Positions 1 through 7,747 are shown, numbered from the stretch's first letter. The stretch is 64,000 bases of DNA from Streptomyces syringium (GCF_017876625.1 NZ_JAGIOH010000001.1:5105501-5169500); one strand, 5' to 3'. Made by a program: numbers and translations. The notes: generated by a model from the letters alone, not told the origin.

Positions 1-1
1 G

Positions 2-649
2 TCGCCGCTGATCCTGCTCGGCCACCCTCCACTCGGGCTGCGCAAGATGTACCCCCGCCTGGTGGCCCGGGCCCGGCACTGCGCGGCGGAGGGCTTCGCC
101 ACGGCCACCATCGAGCTCCCCGGAAGCGGCGACCGGCCCCGGTGGACCGCCGTCGACCAGGCCCGCGCCGACCTGCGCCGGGCGATGGAGGCCGGTGAGC
201 CGGTCAGCGACGAGATCGTCGACGCCCTCGTCCTCCCGCTGGTCGACAAGGCGGTCCCGGAATGGCAGGCCGCCCTGGACGCCCTGCTGTCGCTGCCCGA
301 GATCGGCGGCCCTGTCGGGTACTCGGGGGGAGTGATCTCCATCGGTGTCCGGCTGGCGGTGGTCGAGCCGCGCATCGTGGCCGCCGTTCTCTTCGCCGGG
401 AGTTTCGTGCCTCGCGCCACGTTCGAGGAGGCCCGCCGGGCCACCGTTCCCCTGCACGTTTTGCTGCAGTGGGACGACGAAGGGAACGACCGGCAGCCGG
501 CCCTGGATCTGTTTGACGCCTTCGGCTCCCAGGAGAAGACGCTGGAGGCCAATATGGGCGGGCACACCGGCGTCCCGCAGTTCGCGGGGGACGCCGCGGC
601 CCGGTTCTTCACCCGGCATCTTCGAGACCGGCCAGCTTGGCGGGGGTGA
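2..649 (+). CDS. alpha/beta hydrolase, 5'-truncated by window edge
   Basis: The reading frame is already open at base 2, so the true start lies before the window; residues before the first Met (LLGHPP) look like the strand-3/oxyanion region of an alpha/beta hydrolase. The nucleophile elbow GYSGG is at about bases 317-331, an acidic residue follows in QWDDEGN, and the catalytic His is probably in GGHTG near the C-terminus. Overall it resembles dienelactone-hydrolase-type esterases acting on small substrates in the cytoplasm. The Ser-Asp-His assignment is read from the sequence; the substrate is unknown. The next gene is another, unrelated-looking hydrolase on the same strand. Confidence 0.75.
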   Translation, partial: SPLILLGHPPLGLRKMYPRLVARARHCAAEGFATATIELPGSGDRPRWTAVDQARADLRRAMEAGEPVSDEIVDALVLPLVDKAVPEWQAALDALLSLPEIGGPVGYSGGVISIGVRLAVVEPRIVAAVLFAGSFVPRATFEEARRATVPLHVLLQWDDEGNDRQPALDLFDAFGSQEKTLEANMGGHTGVPQFAGDAAARFFTRHLRDRPAWRG

Positions 650-825
650 AGAACTCCAGCCAAGCCGGGCCGGCTTCTTCGCCTGGCCCTTCGCGTGGAG
701 TGGTGGGCCCACGATGGCTGGTCTGTGGTGGCGGCATCGCCCATCAGGGCTGCCTGTTTCCCGTTTCGTCTCTGCGGACTGTCCTGCGCTGTGACGGTGG
801 TTTCACTACCCTCTGGAGAGTGGCT

Positions 826-1638
826 GTGGCTGAGCTGGAGACGGCGTTCCGATCGCTCGACGGCACCGCGCTGGAAGGCACGGTGTCGGCCCCCTCTGGG
901 GTCGTCAAAGGGCTGGCGGTACTGGTTCATGGTGCTGGTGTGACACGTGAGGAGGGCGGTTTCTTTGCCCGGCTTGCCACGGGTCTGGCTGGAGCCGGTA
1001 TCCGGTGCCTGCGCTTCGATCTCCGCGCCCACGGAGCCAGTGCCGGCCGTCCGGAGGAGATCACCATCGCGGGTGTCGCCAACGACATTCGCGCCGCGGG
1101 CGATCACCTTCGCGTGGAGAGCGGTCTCGACCGGCCCGTGCACGTCATTGCGGCGTCCTTCTCGGGTGGCGCGGCCGCGCTGCACGCCGGGCACCGGCCG
1201 CAGGACGTCGAGCGCTTGGTGCTGTTGAACCCGCGGATCGACTACCGCGAGCGGTACATCACCAGCCGTCCGTACGTCACCGAGGACTACCTCTCGGCTG
1301 AGGCGGCGAAGGCGTTGGAGGAGCAGGGGTTCACCGAGCGGAGCCCGTTCGAGCTGGGCCGCGCGCTGCTGAACGAGGTTGCCTATCTCGACCCGGAGAC
1401 GTTTGTGGCGGCCGTCCGGGCCCCGGTTCTGGTGGCGCATGGGACGAAGGACACGTTTGTGCCGGTGGAGTCCTCCCGCCGCTACCTGCCGCTGTTCAGC
1501 GGTCCGGCTGAGCTCATGGAACTCGACGGTGCGCAGCATGGGTTCGCCGTGCACGAGGACCCGCGGTACCTGCACCCGCAGTCGCAGGCGTGGCAGGCCG
1601 AGGTCATCGAGCGCGTCAGCCGCTTCCTCGCCGGTTAG
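826..1638 (+). CDS. alpha/beta hydrolase (S33/dienelactone-hydrolase type)
   Basis: A 270-residue hydrolase. GTG 826 is chosen because GGAG at 815-818 lies 7 bases upstream and the product then begins VAELETAF; the frame stays open upstream but without family-like sequence. Seen: an N-terminal HG oxyanion motif (VHGAG), nucleophile elbow ASFSGG at about bases 1153-1170, an acidic residue in HGTKDTF and a His in GAQHGF. These fit a complete Ser-Asp-His triad of a cytoplasmic esterase or serine aminopeptidase-like hydrolase. Its stop codon overlaps the stop of the convergent regulator gene. Substrate not predictable. Confidence 0.8.
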   Translation: MAELETAFRSLDGTALEGTVSAPSGVVKGLAVLVHGAGVTREEGGFFARLATGLAGAGIRCLRFDLRAHGASAGRPEEITIAGVANDIRAAGDHLRVESGLDRPVHVIAASFSGGAAALHAGHRPQDVERLVLLNPRIDYRERYITSRPYVTEDYLSAEAAKALEEQGFTERSPFELGRALLNEVAYLDPETFVAAVRAPVLVAHGTKDTFVPVESSRRYLPLFSGPAELMELDGAQHGFAVHEDPRYLHPQSQAWQAEVIERVSRFLAG

Positions 1639-2960
1639 CCGGGCAGGGCAGTCAGTGCCTGGCGCAGCTCCCGTACGGCGGAGCGGCGGGCGTAGGGCCG
1701 CAGCTCGGTGACGGTGCGACGGAGTTCGCCGAGAGCCTGTCCGAAGTGTGGGGCGGCGGCGAGCTGGAGAGCGGACAGGCCGGTGGTGGCGGCTTCGTCG
1801 GGTTCGCCGGCGGCGGCGAGTGCTCCGGCGAGGTGGGCGGTGAAGAATGCCCTGTCGCGCGGTGCGAAGGCGCCTCGCTGGAGGTGCTGGCGTAGGAGGG
1901 TGACGGCACGTTCCGGTTGTCCGGCTTCGCGATGGCAGATGGCGCTTTGGGCCATGAGACGGTCGGTGTTGTAGCCGGCACACAGGGGCCCGGTACAGGT
2001 CGCCGGCCCTGATGGCTCGGCGTCGGCTAGGGCGTCGTGGGCCTGGTCAAGGGTGCGGGCGACCAGGTCGGGGACGGTGCCGGTGAGCGCCATGGCGCGG
2101 GCTTCTTGTTGCAGGGCCTCAGCCCGAGCCCGTGGGGGCAGCGTCCAGGGCCCGTGGACGGCGGCGTGGGCGAGGTCGCGCATGCGGGCCGCGTCGTCCC
2201 GCTCGGTGGCCTGGGCTTTGCGTAGCAACACGTAGGCGTGCATGGGGCCGTCGCCGCTGAGGGTGGCCCACTCGATGGCCCGATCGTGGAAGAAGGTCGT
2301 GGCGTGCGGCGGGGCGCCGGCATCCCGGTAGAGCCACGCGGTGAACTCTGCTGCCCGGGCCCCGACACCGAGAAGTTCGCGGCGGATGGTGGGAGAGGCG
2401 TCGCGGGCGATCTCGTCGATGGCACCGAGAATGCTCACGGCGCCTGGTAGGGCCTGTCGGGGGCCGGTACGGCCGTCTGTGCGGGCAGCTTCGTCAAGGG
2501 CAGCTCTCAGGTGGGCGACGAGGTGCTGGTCGGCGTAGCGGCGGGCACGGGTGACAGCGGCGGCCAGATGTTCAAGCGCGGTTGCGTCGAGGAATGGGGC
2601 GGCACCGGCCAGGGCGCCACCGAGAAATGTGCGTCGGCGCACCGAATCCTCCTTGCGGCTCCGGCCAGAGCGGGCGTCGGACGTTGCGCGGGCGAGCTGG
2701 TTTTCGGCGGGACGCAGGGGGACGAAGCCCAGGGCTTCCAGCGGGACGTCGAACATCGACCGCAGGATGCGGCGGGCGACCTTGTTGGGCCAGCCCGGCG
2801 TCGATGATTCCCACCTTCGTACCTGGCGCACCGTGATGCTCACCGACTCGCCCAGCGCGGCGGCGTGAGACTCGTACGCGGCGGCAACATCGGCCTGCGA
2901 ATGCCACCCGCGCTCCAAGCGGGCGGTGACGAACAGGGTGTTGCCCGGGTGTTGGGACAT
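1635..2960 (-). CDS. XRE-type transcriptional regulator with TPR-like C-terminal region
   Basis: A 441-residue regulator of a type common in Streptomyces. ATG 2960 is chosen (protein begins MSQHPGNTLF) because a G-rich ribosome binding site precedes it and the upstream reading is compositionally nonsense. Residues 1-75 look like an XRE-like DNA-binding domain (SITVRQVRRWES as recognition segment). A Tat-like RRRTFLGG motif sits near residue 108, as often seen internally in this family. The rest is Ala/Arg-rich helical repeats resembling TPR. It is divergent from the small-gene/methyltransferase cassette starting at 3128, so it is the obvious candidate regulator of that cassette (inference). 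Confidence 0.75.
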   Translation of the reverse strand: MSQHPGNTLFVTARLERGWHSQADVAAAYESHAAALGESVSITVRQVRRWESSTPGWPNKVARRILRSMFDVPLEALGFVPLRPAENQLARATSDARSGRSRKEDSVRRRTFLGGALAGAAPFLDATALEHLAAAVTRARRYADQHLVAHLRAALDEAARTDGRTGPRQALPGAVSILGAIDEIARDASPTIRRELLGVGARAAEFTAWLYRDAGAPPHATTFFHDRAIEWATLSGDGPMHAYVLLRKAQATERDDAARMRDLAHAAVHGPWTLPPRARAEALQQEARAMALTGTVPDLVARTLDQAHDALADAEPSGPATCTGPLCAGYNTDRLMAQSAICHREAGQPERAVTLLRQHLQRGAFAPRDRAFFTAHLAGALAAAGEPDEAATTGLSALQLAAAPHFGQALGELRRTVTELRPYARRSAVRELRQALTALPG

Positions 2961-3127
2961 GGGTACCCCCGGCGGCCGGTGTGTGGAGAGATCAGACGGT
3001 ACTCCCGGACGCGACGCTGTGCGATGTGTCCTGCGATATGACCTCGTCCCGTTCTCGGCGCCGCGATGCACTGGGCTGCGAGGCCAGGGCCTTGGGCCCG
3101 GCACACCCGCGACGAGAGGAAAACGCA

Positions 3128-3205
3128 GTGACCTGCGTATGGAGGGGCAACAGCCCGGCCGGACCGAGGCGCACCACCATGCCGCCCGGCGGTGAGGCAC
3201 GGTGA
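3128..3205 (+). CDS. 25-residue small ORF, translationally coupled
   Basis: GTG 3128 is preceded by GAGAGGA at 3114-3120 (7-base spacing). The short Arg/Pro/Gly-rich peptide (VTCVWRGNSPAGP at its start) ends at TGA 3203-3205, overlapping the GTG start of the next gene at 3202. The good binding site and the 4-base overlap suggest a leader or genuine microprotein that couples translation of the 77-residue gene. No homologue recognised. It could be only a leader ORF. Confidence 0.45.
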   Translation: MTCVWRGNSPAGPRRTTMPPGGEAR

Positions 3206-3435
3206 GCCGTCCGTCCGCCAGGACGTCCTCAGCTCCGCCCGCATGGGTGGACCGCGGCACCCGTGTCCTCGTCGACGGCGGTGTCGCCGTGGTGACGCAT
3301 GTGGGCAACCCATGGAGCTTTGACCGTGAATCCGGGGAGATCTACCTGCGCCCGGAGCGCGGCGGCCGCGAGTTCACTGCCGATGGCCCGCTTCGGCCCG
3401 CACCCGACCATCCGTTCGACGAGTGCCTTCGCTAA
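3202..3435 (+). CDS. small conserved-type hypothetical protein (77 aa)
   Basis: Starts at GTG 3202 with GGTGAGG just upstream, overlapping the stop of the preceding small ORF. The product has a short SH3-like pattern (WVDRGTRVLVDGGVAVV, then a basic/acidic segment ending in DECLR). Proteins of this look occur beside XRE regulators in Streptomyces, but I cannot name a family. No signal peptide or membrane segment. It belongs to the run of small genes leading to the methyltransferase at 4385. Confidence 0.6.
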   Translation: MSRPSARTSSAPPAWVDRGTRVLVDGGVAVVTHVGNPWSFDRESGEIYLRPERGGREFTADGPLRPAPDHPFDECLR

Positions 3436-3467
3436 GGCACCCCGCCCTCTTCCTGGAGGAACTCCCC

Positions 3468-3545
3468 ATGTCTGATCTCGACTCCCACCTGGTGCCGCCG
3501 ACCGCCTGCACCATCTCACCTCCAATCACGAAAGGGCGACCGTGA
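3468..3545 (+). CDS. 25-residue peptide, candidate RiPP precursor or leader
   Basis: ATG 3468 has a near-ideal GGAGGA at 3455-3460 (7-base spacing), so translation is very likely. The peptide begins MSDLDSHLVPPTAC and ends ISPPITKGRP, with one Cys (residue 14), several Pro and Thr/Ser residues and two Asp near the N-terminus. Its TGA overlaps the GTG start of the next gene (3542). It is too short for routine gene calling. Because the operon ends in a PIMT-like peptide/protein methyltransferase, a modified-peptide role is possible, but no cleavage motif or known precursor signature is recognisable. Confidence 0.5.
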   Translation: MSDLDSHLVPPTACTISPPITKGRP

Positions 3546-3793
3546 TCAGAACCGAGGCGGCCAAGAAGTATTGGAAGCAGCGGCACGCCGCGCTCGACGC
3601 CAGCGACGCGGCGGCCGCGGATCTGCGGGCGGCGCTCGCGCGGCACGGTCTGGTCATCCCGTCGCTGCGCAGCTCCGAGCCGGTGGACCACCGGCGCTTC
3701 GTCGAACTCGGCGGTTGCCGGGCGGAGGTCGCTGCCCGGCTCGCCCAGGTCCTCGACGCGGCAGCCGACGCCAGGAGCGAGGAGGCCCGGTGA
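3542..3793 (+). CDS. helical hypothetical protein (83 aa)
   Basis: GTG 3542 overlaps the preceding TGA by four bases. The product is Ala/Arg-rich and predominantly helical (AAKKYWKQRHAALDASDAAA), with a central RHGLVIPSLRSSEPVDHRRF turn and a second helix ending ARSEEAR. No signal peptide, no membrane segment and no catalytic motif. Its stop overlaps the GTG of the next gene, keeping the coupled arrangement. Function unknown; it may be an adaptor or peptide-binding protein for the cassette (speculative). Confidence 0.6.
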   Translation: MIRTEAAKKYWKQRHAALDASDAAAADLRAALARHGLVIPSLRSSEPVDHRRFVELGGCRAEVAARLAQVLDAAADARSEEAR

Positions 3794-4194
3794 ACGCGAC
3801 GAACAACCCGTCGGCCGGCGCGACCTCGGCTGCGAGGAGCGAACTCGACGTCGACCGCGTGCGGCAGGCCATTGAAGCCGCACTCGCGCCTCTGCCTGTG
3901 GGTGACCGCCTCGACCCGGCCTTGGTCACCACTACGGCGCAGCGGCTGGCCGAGTACGCGCAAGTCCTGCTGCCGTATGCCGCCGAGGCCCACGGCACGC
4001 GGCGCTCGTCGCGGGGGCCGGGCCTCGCCGGGCACGGGCTGACGCACGTGCGCTACCGGCTCACCCATGCCGACTGTCCCGACGCCGGGACCGATGTGGA
4101 CGCCGCGCACGTGTGGTGCCAGGAGATGGCCCGCAGCTGCCAGATGCTCCTCGGCCTGGTGAGCGACAACAGCCAGGGTGGAGCGACCACATGA
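3790..4194 (+). CDS. DUF6415-like protein (134 aa)
   Basis: Starts at GTG 3790, overlapping the previous stop. The pattern 'ELDVDRVRQAIEAALAP...TTTAQRLAEYAQVLLPYAAEA...ARSCQMLLGLV' resembles the small Streptomyces family DUF6415, whose members are labelled natural-product-biosynthesis proteins; this assignment is from memory of the family look, not a search. The middle carries HVRYRLTHADCPDAG. All-helical, cytoplasmic. Ends at TGA 4192-4194 overlapping ATG 4191. Families like this typically flank XRE regulators and methyltransferases, as here. Confidence 0.55.
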   Translation: MNATNNPSAGATSAARSELDVDRVRQAIEAALAPLPVGDRLDPALVTTTAQRLAEYAQVLLPYAAEAHGTRRSSRGPGLAGHGLTHVRYRLTHADCPDAGTDVDAAHVWCQEMARSCQMLLGLVSDNSQGGATT

Positions 4195-4388
4195 GCGAGG
4201 GCCGCGCTGCGCTCACTGAAACCTGCTCCATCATCACGAAGGAGATGGTCGCCATGGGACGCAAGGACGACCAGCAGCAGGAACCGGACGACGACGACCG
4301 CGCCTGGAACCCCGACGACGATTTCGGCCGCCCCAGCGACCCCACCGACCCCTCCACCGCCGACGGCGACGCACCCCACCGCCGATGA
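4191..4388 (+). CDS. Asp-rich small protein directly upstream of PIMT-like gene
   Basis: Two starts are possible: ATG 4191, overlapping the previous stop, giving 65 residues; or ATG 4254, preceded by AAGGAG at 4239-4244, giving 44 residues. The second has the better ribosome binding site. The short form begins MGRKDDQQQEPDDDDRAW and is very acidic (an NPDDDFG segment and many Asp-Pro/Asp-Gly steps), with no Cys. The density of Asp in front of an isoaspartate-methyltransferase-like enzyme makes it a plausible substrate peptide, as in graspetide and lanthipeptide PIMT systems. It could also be a simple acidic accessory protein. Confidence 0.55.
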   Translation: MSEGRAALTETCSIITKEMVAMGRKDDQQQEPDDDDRAWNPDDDFGRPSDPTDPSTADGDAPHRR

Positions 4389-5524
4389 CCACCACCCGCG
4401 ACTACGCGACGCTGCGCCACAACTGCGCCGAGGCCCTCGCCGTCGACCGGCAGTTCGGCGCCCCCTGGGTCCGCGATGCGTTCGAGGCCGTCCCCCGCGA
4501 GATGTTCGCACCCTCGCGGTTCTGCATCAGGGAGGAGGACGGGACGTACCCGGTCGTCAGCCGGGCTACGGACCCCGAGGCGTGGGGGCGCGCGGTCTAC
4601 ACCCACGACCGCGCGCTGATCACGCAGTTCGACGACGGTGACGCCACCGGCGGGCAGGCTGCGGTGGGGCGCCTGTCGTCGTCCCTGTCCTCGCTGCGGG
4701 TCGTCGTGCGCCAGCTCTCCCATCTCGATCCGCAGCCCGGCCGGAGGGGGCTGCACATCGGCACCGGAAGCGGCTACGACTCGGCCCTGCTCGCCGAACG
4801 TGTCGGCGCCCGCAACGTGATTACGGTCGAGGTGGACCACCGGCTTGCCGCCGACGCCCGCCGCGCTCTCGACACGGCCGGGTACGGCGACGTGCAGACG
4901 GTCGTCGGCGACGGTGAGCACGGGTGGCCCCCCGGCGCACCGTACTCCTGGGTCCTCAGCACCGCCTCGGCGATGCGCATCCCTTGGGCATGGATCGAGC
5001 AGACGGCCCCCGGCGGTGTGATCGTCACCCCCTACCGGGGGCTCGCCCTGGTGCGCTTGGTCGTCGCCAACGACGGCGAGTCGGCGTCCGGGCCGATCGC
5101 GGACGCCATGGCGTTCATACCCCTGCGGGGACAACGCGGCCGCGACGTGGTGGACGTCCGCCCGGTCATCGACGCCACCATGTCCGGCGCCGAGAGACTC
5201 AGTACCACCGTGGACCTGTCGGTACTCGGAGAGGCCCTCGGCGCCGAGCTGCTCTTCCACGTCCTCGTGCCCGGGGTGCACATCCGGTTCGGTGAGACCT
5301 GGTGGTTCCAAAGCCGTGACGCCTCCTCATGGGCCGCATGGAAGCCCACCGGGCAAGGCCGGCAATGGGGGCCGCGCCGCCTTCTCGGCGAAGCCGAGGC
5401 GGCAGTGACCGCGTGGCAGGAGGCCGGTGAGCCGGACCTGACCGACCTGGGCGTGACCGTACGGCCCGACGAGGAACGCCTATGGGCCGGACGCAGTGAT
5501 GGCCCCTCCTGGCTCGTCACCTGA
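4385..5524 (+). CDS. protein-L-isoaspartate O-methyltransferase-like enzyme (TgmC-type)
   Basis: A 379-residue SAM-dependent methyltransferase; ATG 4385 overlaps the previous TGA. Seen: an N-terminal AVPREMFAP segment, a Ser-rich SSSLSS loop at 98-103 matching the PIMT/TgmC substrate region, SAM motif I IGTGSGY at 125-131, and acidic EVD about 20 residues later. Length and the extended C-terminal half match the TgmC group of ATP-grasp-RiPP systems rather than housekeeping PIMT (about 210 residues). Such enzymes methylate Asp in modified peptides, leading to succinimide or isoaspartate. No ATP-grasp ligase lies in this window, so the partner is either the small proteins upstream or something encoded elsewhere. 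Confidence 0.75.
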   Translation: MTTTRDYATLRHNCAEALAVDRQFGAPWVRDAFEAVPREMFAPSRFCIREEDGTYPVVSRATDPEAWGRAVYTHDRALITQFDDGDATGGQAAVGRLSSSLSSLRVVVRQLSHLDPQPGRRGLHIGTGSGYDSALLAERVGARNVITVEVDHRLAADARRALDTAGYGDVQTVVGDGEHGWPPGAPYSWVLSTASAMRIPWAWIEQTAPGGVIVTPYRGLALVRLVVANDGESASGPIADAMAFIPLRGQRGRDVVDVRPVIDATMSGAERLSTTVDLSVLGEALGAELLFHVLVPGVHIRFGETWWFQSRDASSWAAWKPTGQGRQWGPRRLLGEAEAAVTAWQEAGEPDLTDLGVTVRPDEERLWAGRSDGPSWLVT

Positions 5525-5744
5525 ACTCCGGCGGAATGCCACGCGTGCCCCGAGAAGAGCCAGTCGCATATCCGGCTTATCTGATGTATCCACCCGCCAG
5601 GGTGAACCTTCCGGCTTCTCGTTGACCTCCTGGAGTCCCGCCACCACCGTATGAGGGCGGCCGCCGGCTGGGGAGTCGAAGCGCCGCGCCGTCAGCCGTC
5701 AGAACGGCTGGGGGAGGCACATCGCTGTGCTACAGGAGGGGGAA

Positions 5745-6194
5745 ATGCTCATGCGTCTCTCATACGTCGGCCGGGCGGCGGCCGCGGCAGCAGCGTGTCT
5801 GCTGGCCTTGGCCGTGACACCAGGAGCCGGGCACGCGGCGGCCGGTGCCAGAGGATCGACGGCACCGGACGCCGTGATGCGCCTGGCGCCGAACTACCAG
5901 GTCGAGGTCGACAACTTCTCCAGTCAGGCGTTCGATGAGATCGCCGTGGCCTTCACCCGGCACAGCACACCGGTCACGCAGATCCTCCACCAGTACAACG
6001 TCCCGGCGTCCAGCGTGGTCAACTTCGACCTGGGGCCGTGCTCCGACGTGAAGCAGTACGCGGTCAGCGGCATCGTCGGGGGCCAGCGCCTGTTCACCAC
6101 CGGTGACGTCGAGGCGGACCCGGTGGGCTGCGACGACGTCGTGACCATCAGGGACAGGGCGGCGGGCGTACAAGCGGAACGAGCCCTGCGGTGA
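5745..6194 (+). CDS. secreted small protein, first of three overlapping genes
   Basis: ATG 5745 follows AGGAGG at 5734-5739. The N-terminus has a Sec signal peptide with an Ala-rich core and probable cleavage after GHAAA. The mature part (about 110 residues) has a NYQVEVDNFSSQAFDEI segment and two Cys (GPCSD, VGCDD) likely to form a disulfide. It is paralogous to the next gene: both have NYxVxVxN, an AVA/AFTRHS-type segment, FDLGPCSDV/FNLGACSDV and a GxxxLxTGxV/I segment. Its stop overlaps the next start. No known family recognised; likely a mycelium-surface or secreted beta-rich protein. Confidence 0.7.
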   Translation: MLMRLSYVGRAAAAAAACLLALAVTPGAGHAAAGARGSTAPDAVMRLAPNYQVEVDNFSSQAFDEIAVAFTRHSTPVTQILHQYNVPASSVVNFDLGPCSDVKQYAVSGIVGGQRLFTTGDVEADPVGCDDVVTIRDRAAGVQAERALR

Positions 6195-6586
6195 GGCGCG
6201 CGGTGAGGGCGGTCTGCGCGGCCCTGCTCCTCCTGGCGGCTTCCTTCACGGCCGCACCGTCCGCCGGGGCCCAGCCGACCCCGGCCGAGCCGAACTACGT
6301 GGTTGACGTGATCAATCACTCCCGCCTCACCCTCGACGAGGTCAACCTGGCCGTCGCCCGGCACAGCGATCCGACCATCCGCCTGATGACCCAGCGCCGC
6401 GTCACCTCCGGGGCAACGGCCACCTTCAACCTGGGCGCTTGCTCGGACGTCCGCCAGTTCGCGGCCAGCGCGTTCATCGGCAGCCGCGAAGTGCTGCACA
6501 CCGGCAACATCAACCCGAGCCCCACGTGCCGCACGCAGATCGAGATCACGCAGGACCTGACCGCGCACCGGAAGGCGGTCCCGTGA
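6191..6586 (+). CDS. secreted small protein, paralogue of preceding gene
   Basis: GTG 6191 overlaps the preceding TGA (GTGA). The signal peptide begins MRRAVRAVCAALLLL and probably ends at SAGAQ. The mature region NYVVDVINHSRLTLDEVNLA parallels the upstream gene, again with two Cys (GACSD, PTCRT) and ARHSD. The two genes are a diverged tandem duplication. The TGA overlaps the third gene's GTG. Function unknown; co-secretion and stoichiometric expression are implied by the overlapping arrangement. Confidence 0.7.
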   Translation: MRRAVRAVCAALLLLAASFTAAPSAGAQPTPAEPNYVVDVINHSRLTLDEVNLAVARHSDPTIRLMTQRRVTSGATATFNLGACSDVRQFAASAFIGSREVLHTGNINPSPTCRTQIEITQDLTAHRKAVP

Positions 6587-6969
6587 CCCCTCGCATGAGC
6601 GTCCTGTTCGCCCTGCCCGCCGCCGCACTGATCGCCGTGACCTCGGGAGTGACCTCCACCTACGCGGTCCCTGCCGAAATCGCCCAGGGCGAGTTCCTGT
6701 TCACCACCGCCGACGGCCGCGGCCACCGCATGGTCAATCCACCGGCCGGGAAATGCATCAAGCTGCCGGACCAGGGCAGCACGAACGGCACCAATGTCAC
6801 CAACAAGAAGGCACACATCTTCGCCACGTTCGTCTCGGCCACGGACTGCCGGCAGGAAGTCGCGTCCGCGGAGAAGAGCAGCGGACGAGGGACCCCCTGG
6901 AACACGCCGGGCTTCCAGCCGACCGCACACGCGGTGAGGTTCGACTGCGACAACCCGTCGGTGTGCTGA
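6583..6969 (+). CDS. secreted small protein, third gene of overlapping operon
   Basis: GTG 6583 overlaps the previous stop. The product (about 128 residues) has a signal peptide (MSVLFALPAAALIAV) with likely cleavage near TYAVPA. The mature sequence carries four Cys (GKCIK, TDCRQ, FDCDN, final SVC), enough for two disulfides, and Asn/Thr/Lys-rich loops. It is not similar in sequence to the two preceding paralogues but has a similar size. The last residue is Cys. No family recognised. Confidence 0.65.
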   Translation: MTPRMSVLFALPAAALIAVTSGVTSTYAVPAEIAQGEFLFTTADGRGHRMVNPPAGKCIKLPDQGSTNGTNVTNKKAHIFATFVSATDCRQEVASAEKSSGRGTPWNTPGFQPTAHAVRFDCDNPSVC

Positions 6970-6991
6970 GGGGGGAGGGGTAGGGGCAGGG

Positions 6992-7024
6992 CAGGCGTGG
7001 CGGTCTCGGCCCCGACCACGCCTG
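6992..7024 (+). terminator. hairpin after secreted-protein operon
   Basis: CAGGCGTGG at 6992-7000 pairs with CCACGCCTG at 7016-7024 around a GC-rich loop, 22 bases after the stop of the third secreted-protein gene. No U-tract, as usual in Streptomyces. Confidence 0.5.
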
Positions 7025-7151
7025 TCGGCGCTACCGTTGGTGTACGAAAGCCGTGAACAGGGCCCGTAGCAGCGCCACTTGAGTCAGCGCGTCCCGCGCG
7101 AACGGTCGGGTCCGGCCATGCGGCTTCCCTACCGAACGTGAGGACGGTCTC

Positions 7152-7694
7152 GTGTTCTACGCATACGGCTTTGAGCGGGTCGGGGTAGTGGTGAGCGACC
7201 TCTACTTCGTCGATCCCGACCCGGAGCCCGGGCAGGAGGGCGCCGAGCGCGGCGTACGCCTGGAGCTGCGGCACGTCGAGAGCGGGACCCTGAAGGGGTC
7301 GATGTACTCCGCGCGGCCCATCGAGATCGACCGCCCGCTGTGGCGGGTGGACCTGCTGGAGTCGGTGGCCGGGCCGGTCGGGAGCTTCGACCGGACACAT
7401 CACCACCCCCGGTTCCAGGGCTGGGAGCCCGGCGCGCGGGTCTTCGACGAGAAGCTGTCCGCCGATCCCCTTGGGTGGTTGGCCGAGCGGCTCTGCGACC
7501 TCGACGGCGTGCTGGAGACGGCGGGTGCGGCCCGCGACGAGGTCGGGGCGACGGACGCGGCCGATCTCCGGCGTGCCGCCCCGGAGATCGTGGACGCCGT
7601 CCGCCGACTGCTGGACGGGGTACGGGCCGGTGAGCTCGGCAGGCGGCCGGCCGGCGACGAGCCGGTCACCGACGCCCGCGTCAGCTGGCTTTAG
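7152..7694 (+). CDS. conserved-type hypothetical protein (180 aa)
   Basis: GTG 7152 has GAGG about 9 bases upstream. The protein starts MFYAYGFERVGVVVSDLYFVDP and is acidic, with beta-strand-like N-terminal half (ERGVRLELRHVESG, SMYSARPIEIDRPLWRVDLLES), a HHHPRFQGWEPG segment and a helical C-terminal third (LRRAAPEIVDAVRRLLDGV). No signal peptide or membrane segment. Proteins with this look are common in Streptomyces, but I cannot assign a function. It stands alone between a secreted-protein operon and two convergent secreted-protein genes. Confidence 0.65.
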   Translation: MFYAYGFERVGVVVSDLYFVDPDPEPGQEGAERGVRLELRHVESGTLKGSMYSARPIEIDRPLWRVDLLESVAGPVGSFDRTHHHPRFQGWEPGARVFDEKLSADPLGWLAERLCDLDGVLETAGAARDEVGATDAADLRRAAPEIVDAVRRLLDGVRAGELGRRPAGDEPVTDARVSWL

Positions 7695-7707
7695 CCAGGG
7701 CGTGGCA

Positions 7708-7747
7708 CCTCCCGCTGAGGCGGGCACGGGTTCGCCTCAGCGGGAGG
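7708..7747. terminator. bidirectional terminator hairpin
   Basis: A perfect 15-base inverted repeat, 7708-7722 with 7733-7747, sits between convergent genes ending at 7694 (+) and 7769 (-). A short direct repeat CAGCGGGAGGTT follows. Confidence 0.75.

Noticed and set aside
637..825. N-terminal extension of the second hydrolase
   Set aside because: The extra residues do not resemble the family and no ribosome binding site supports an upstream start; GTG 826 has GGAG at the right distance.
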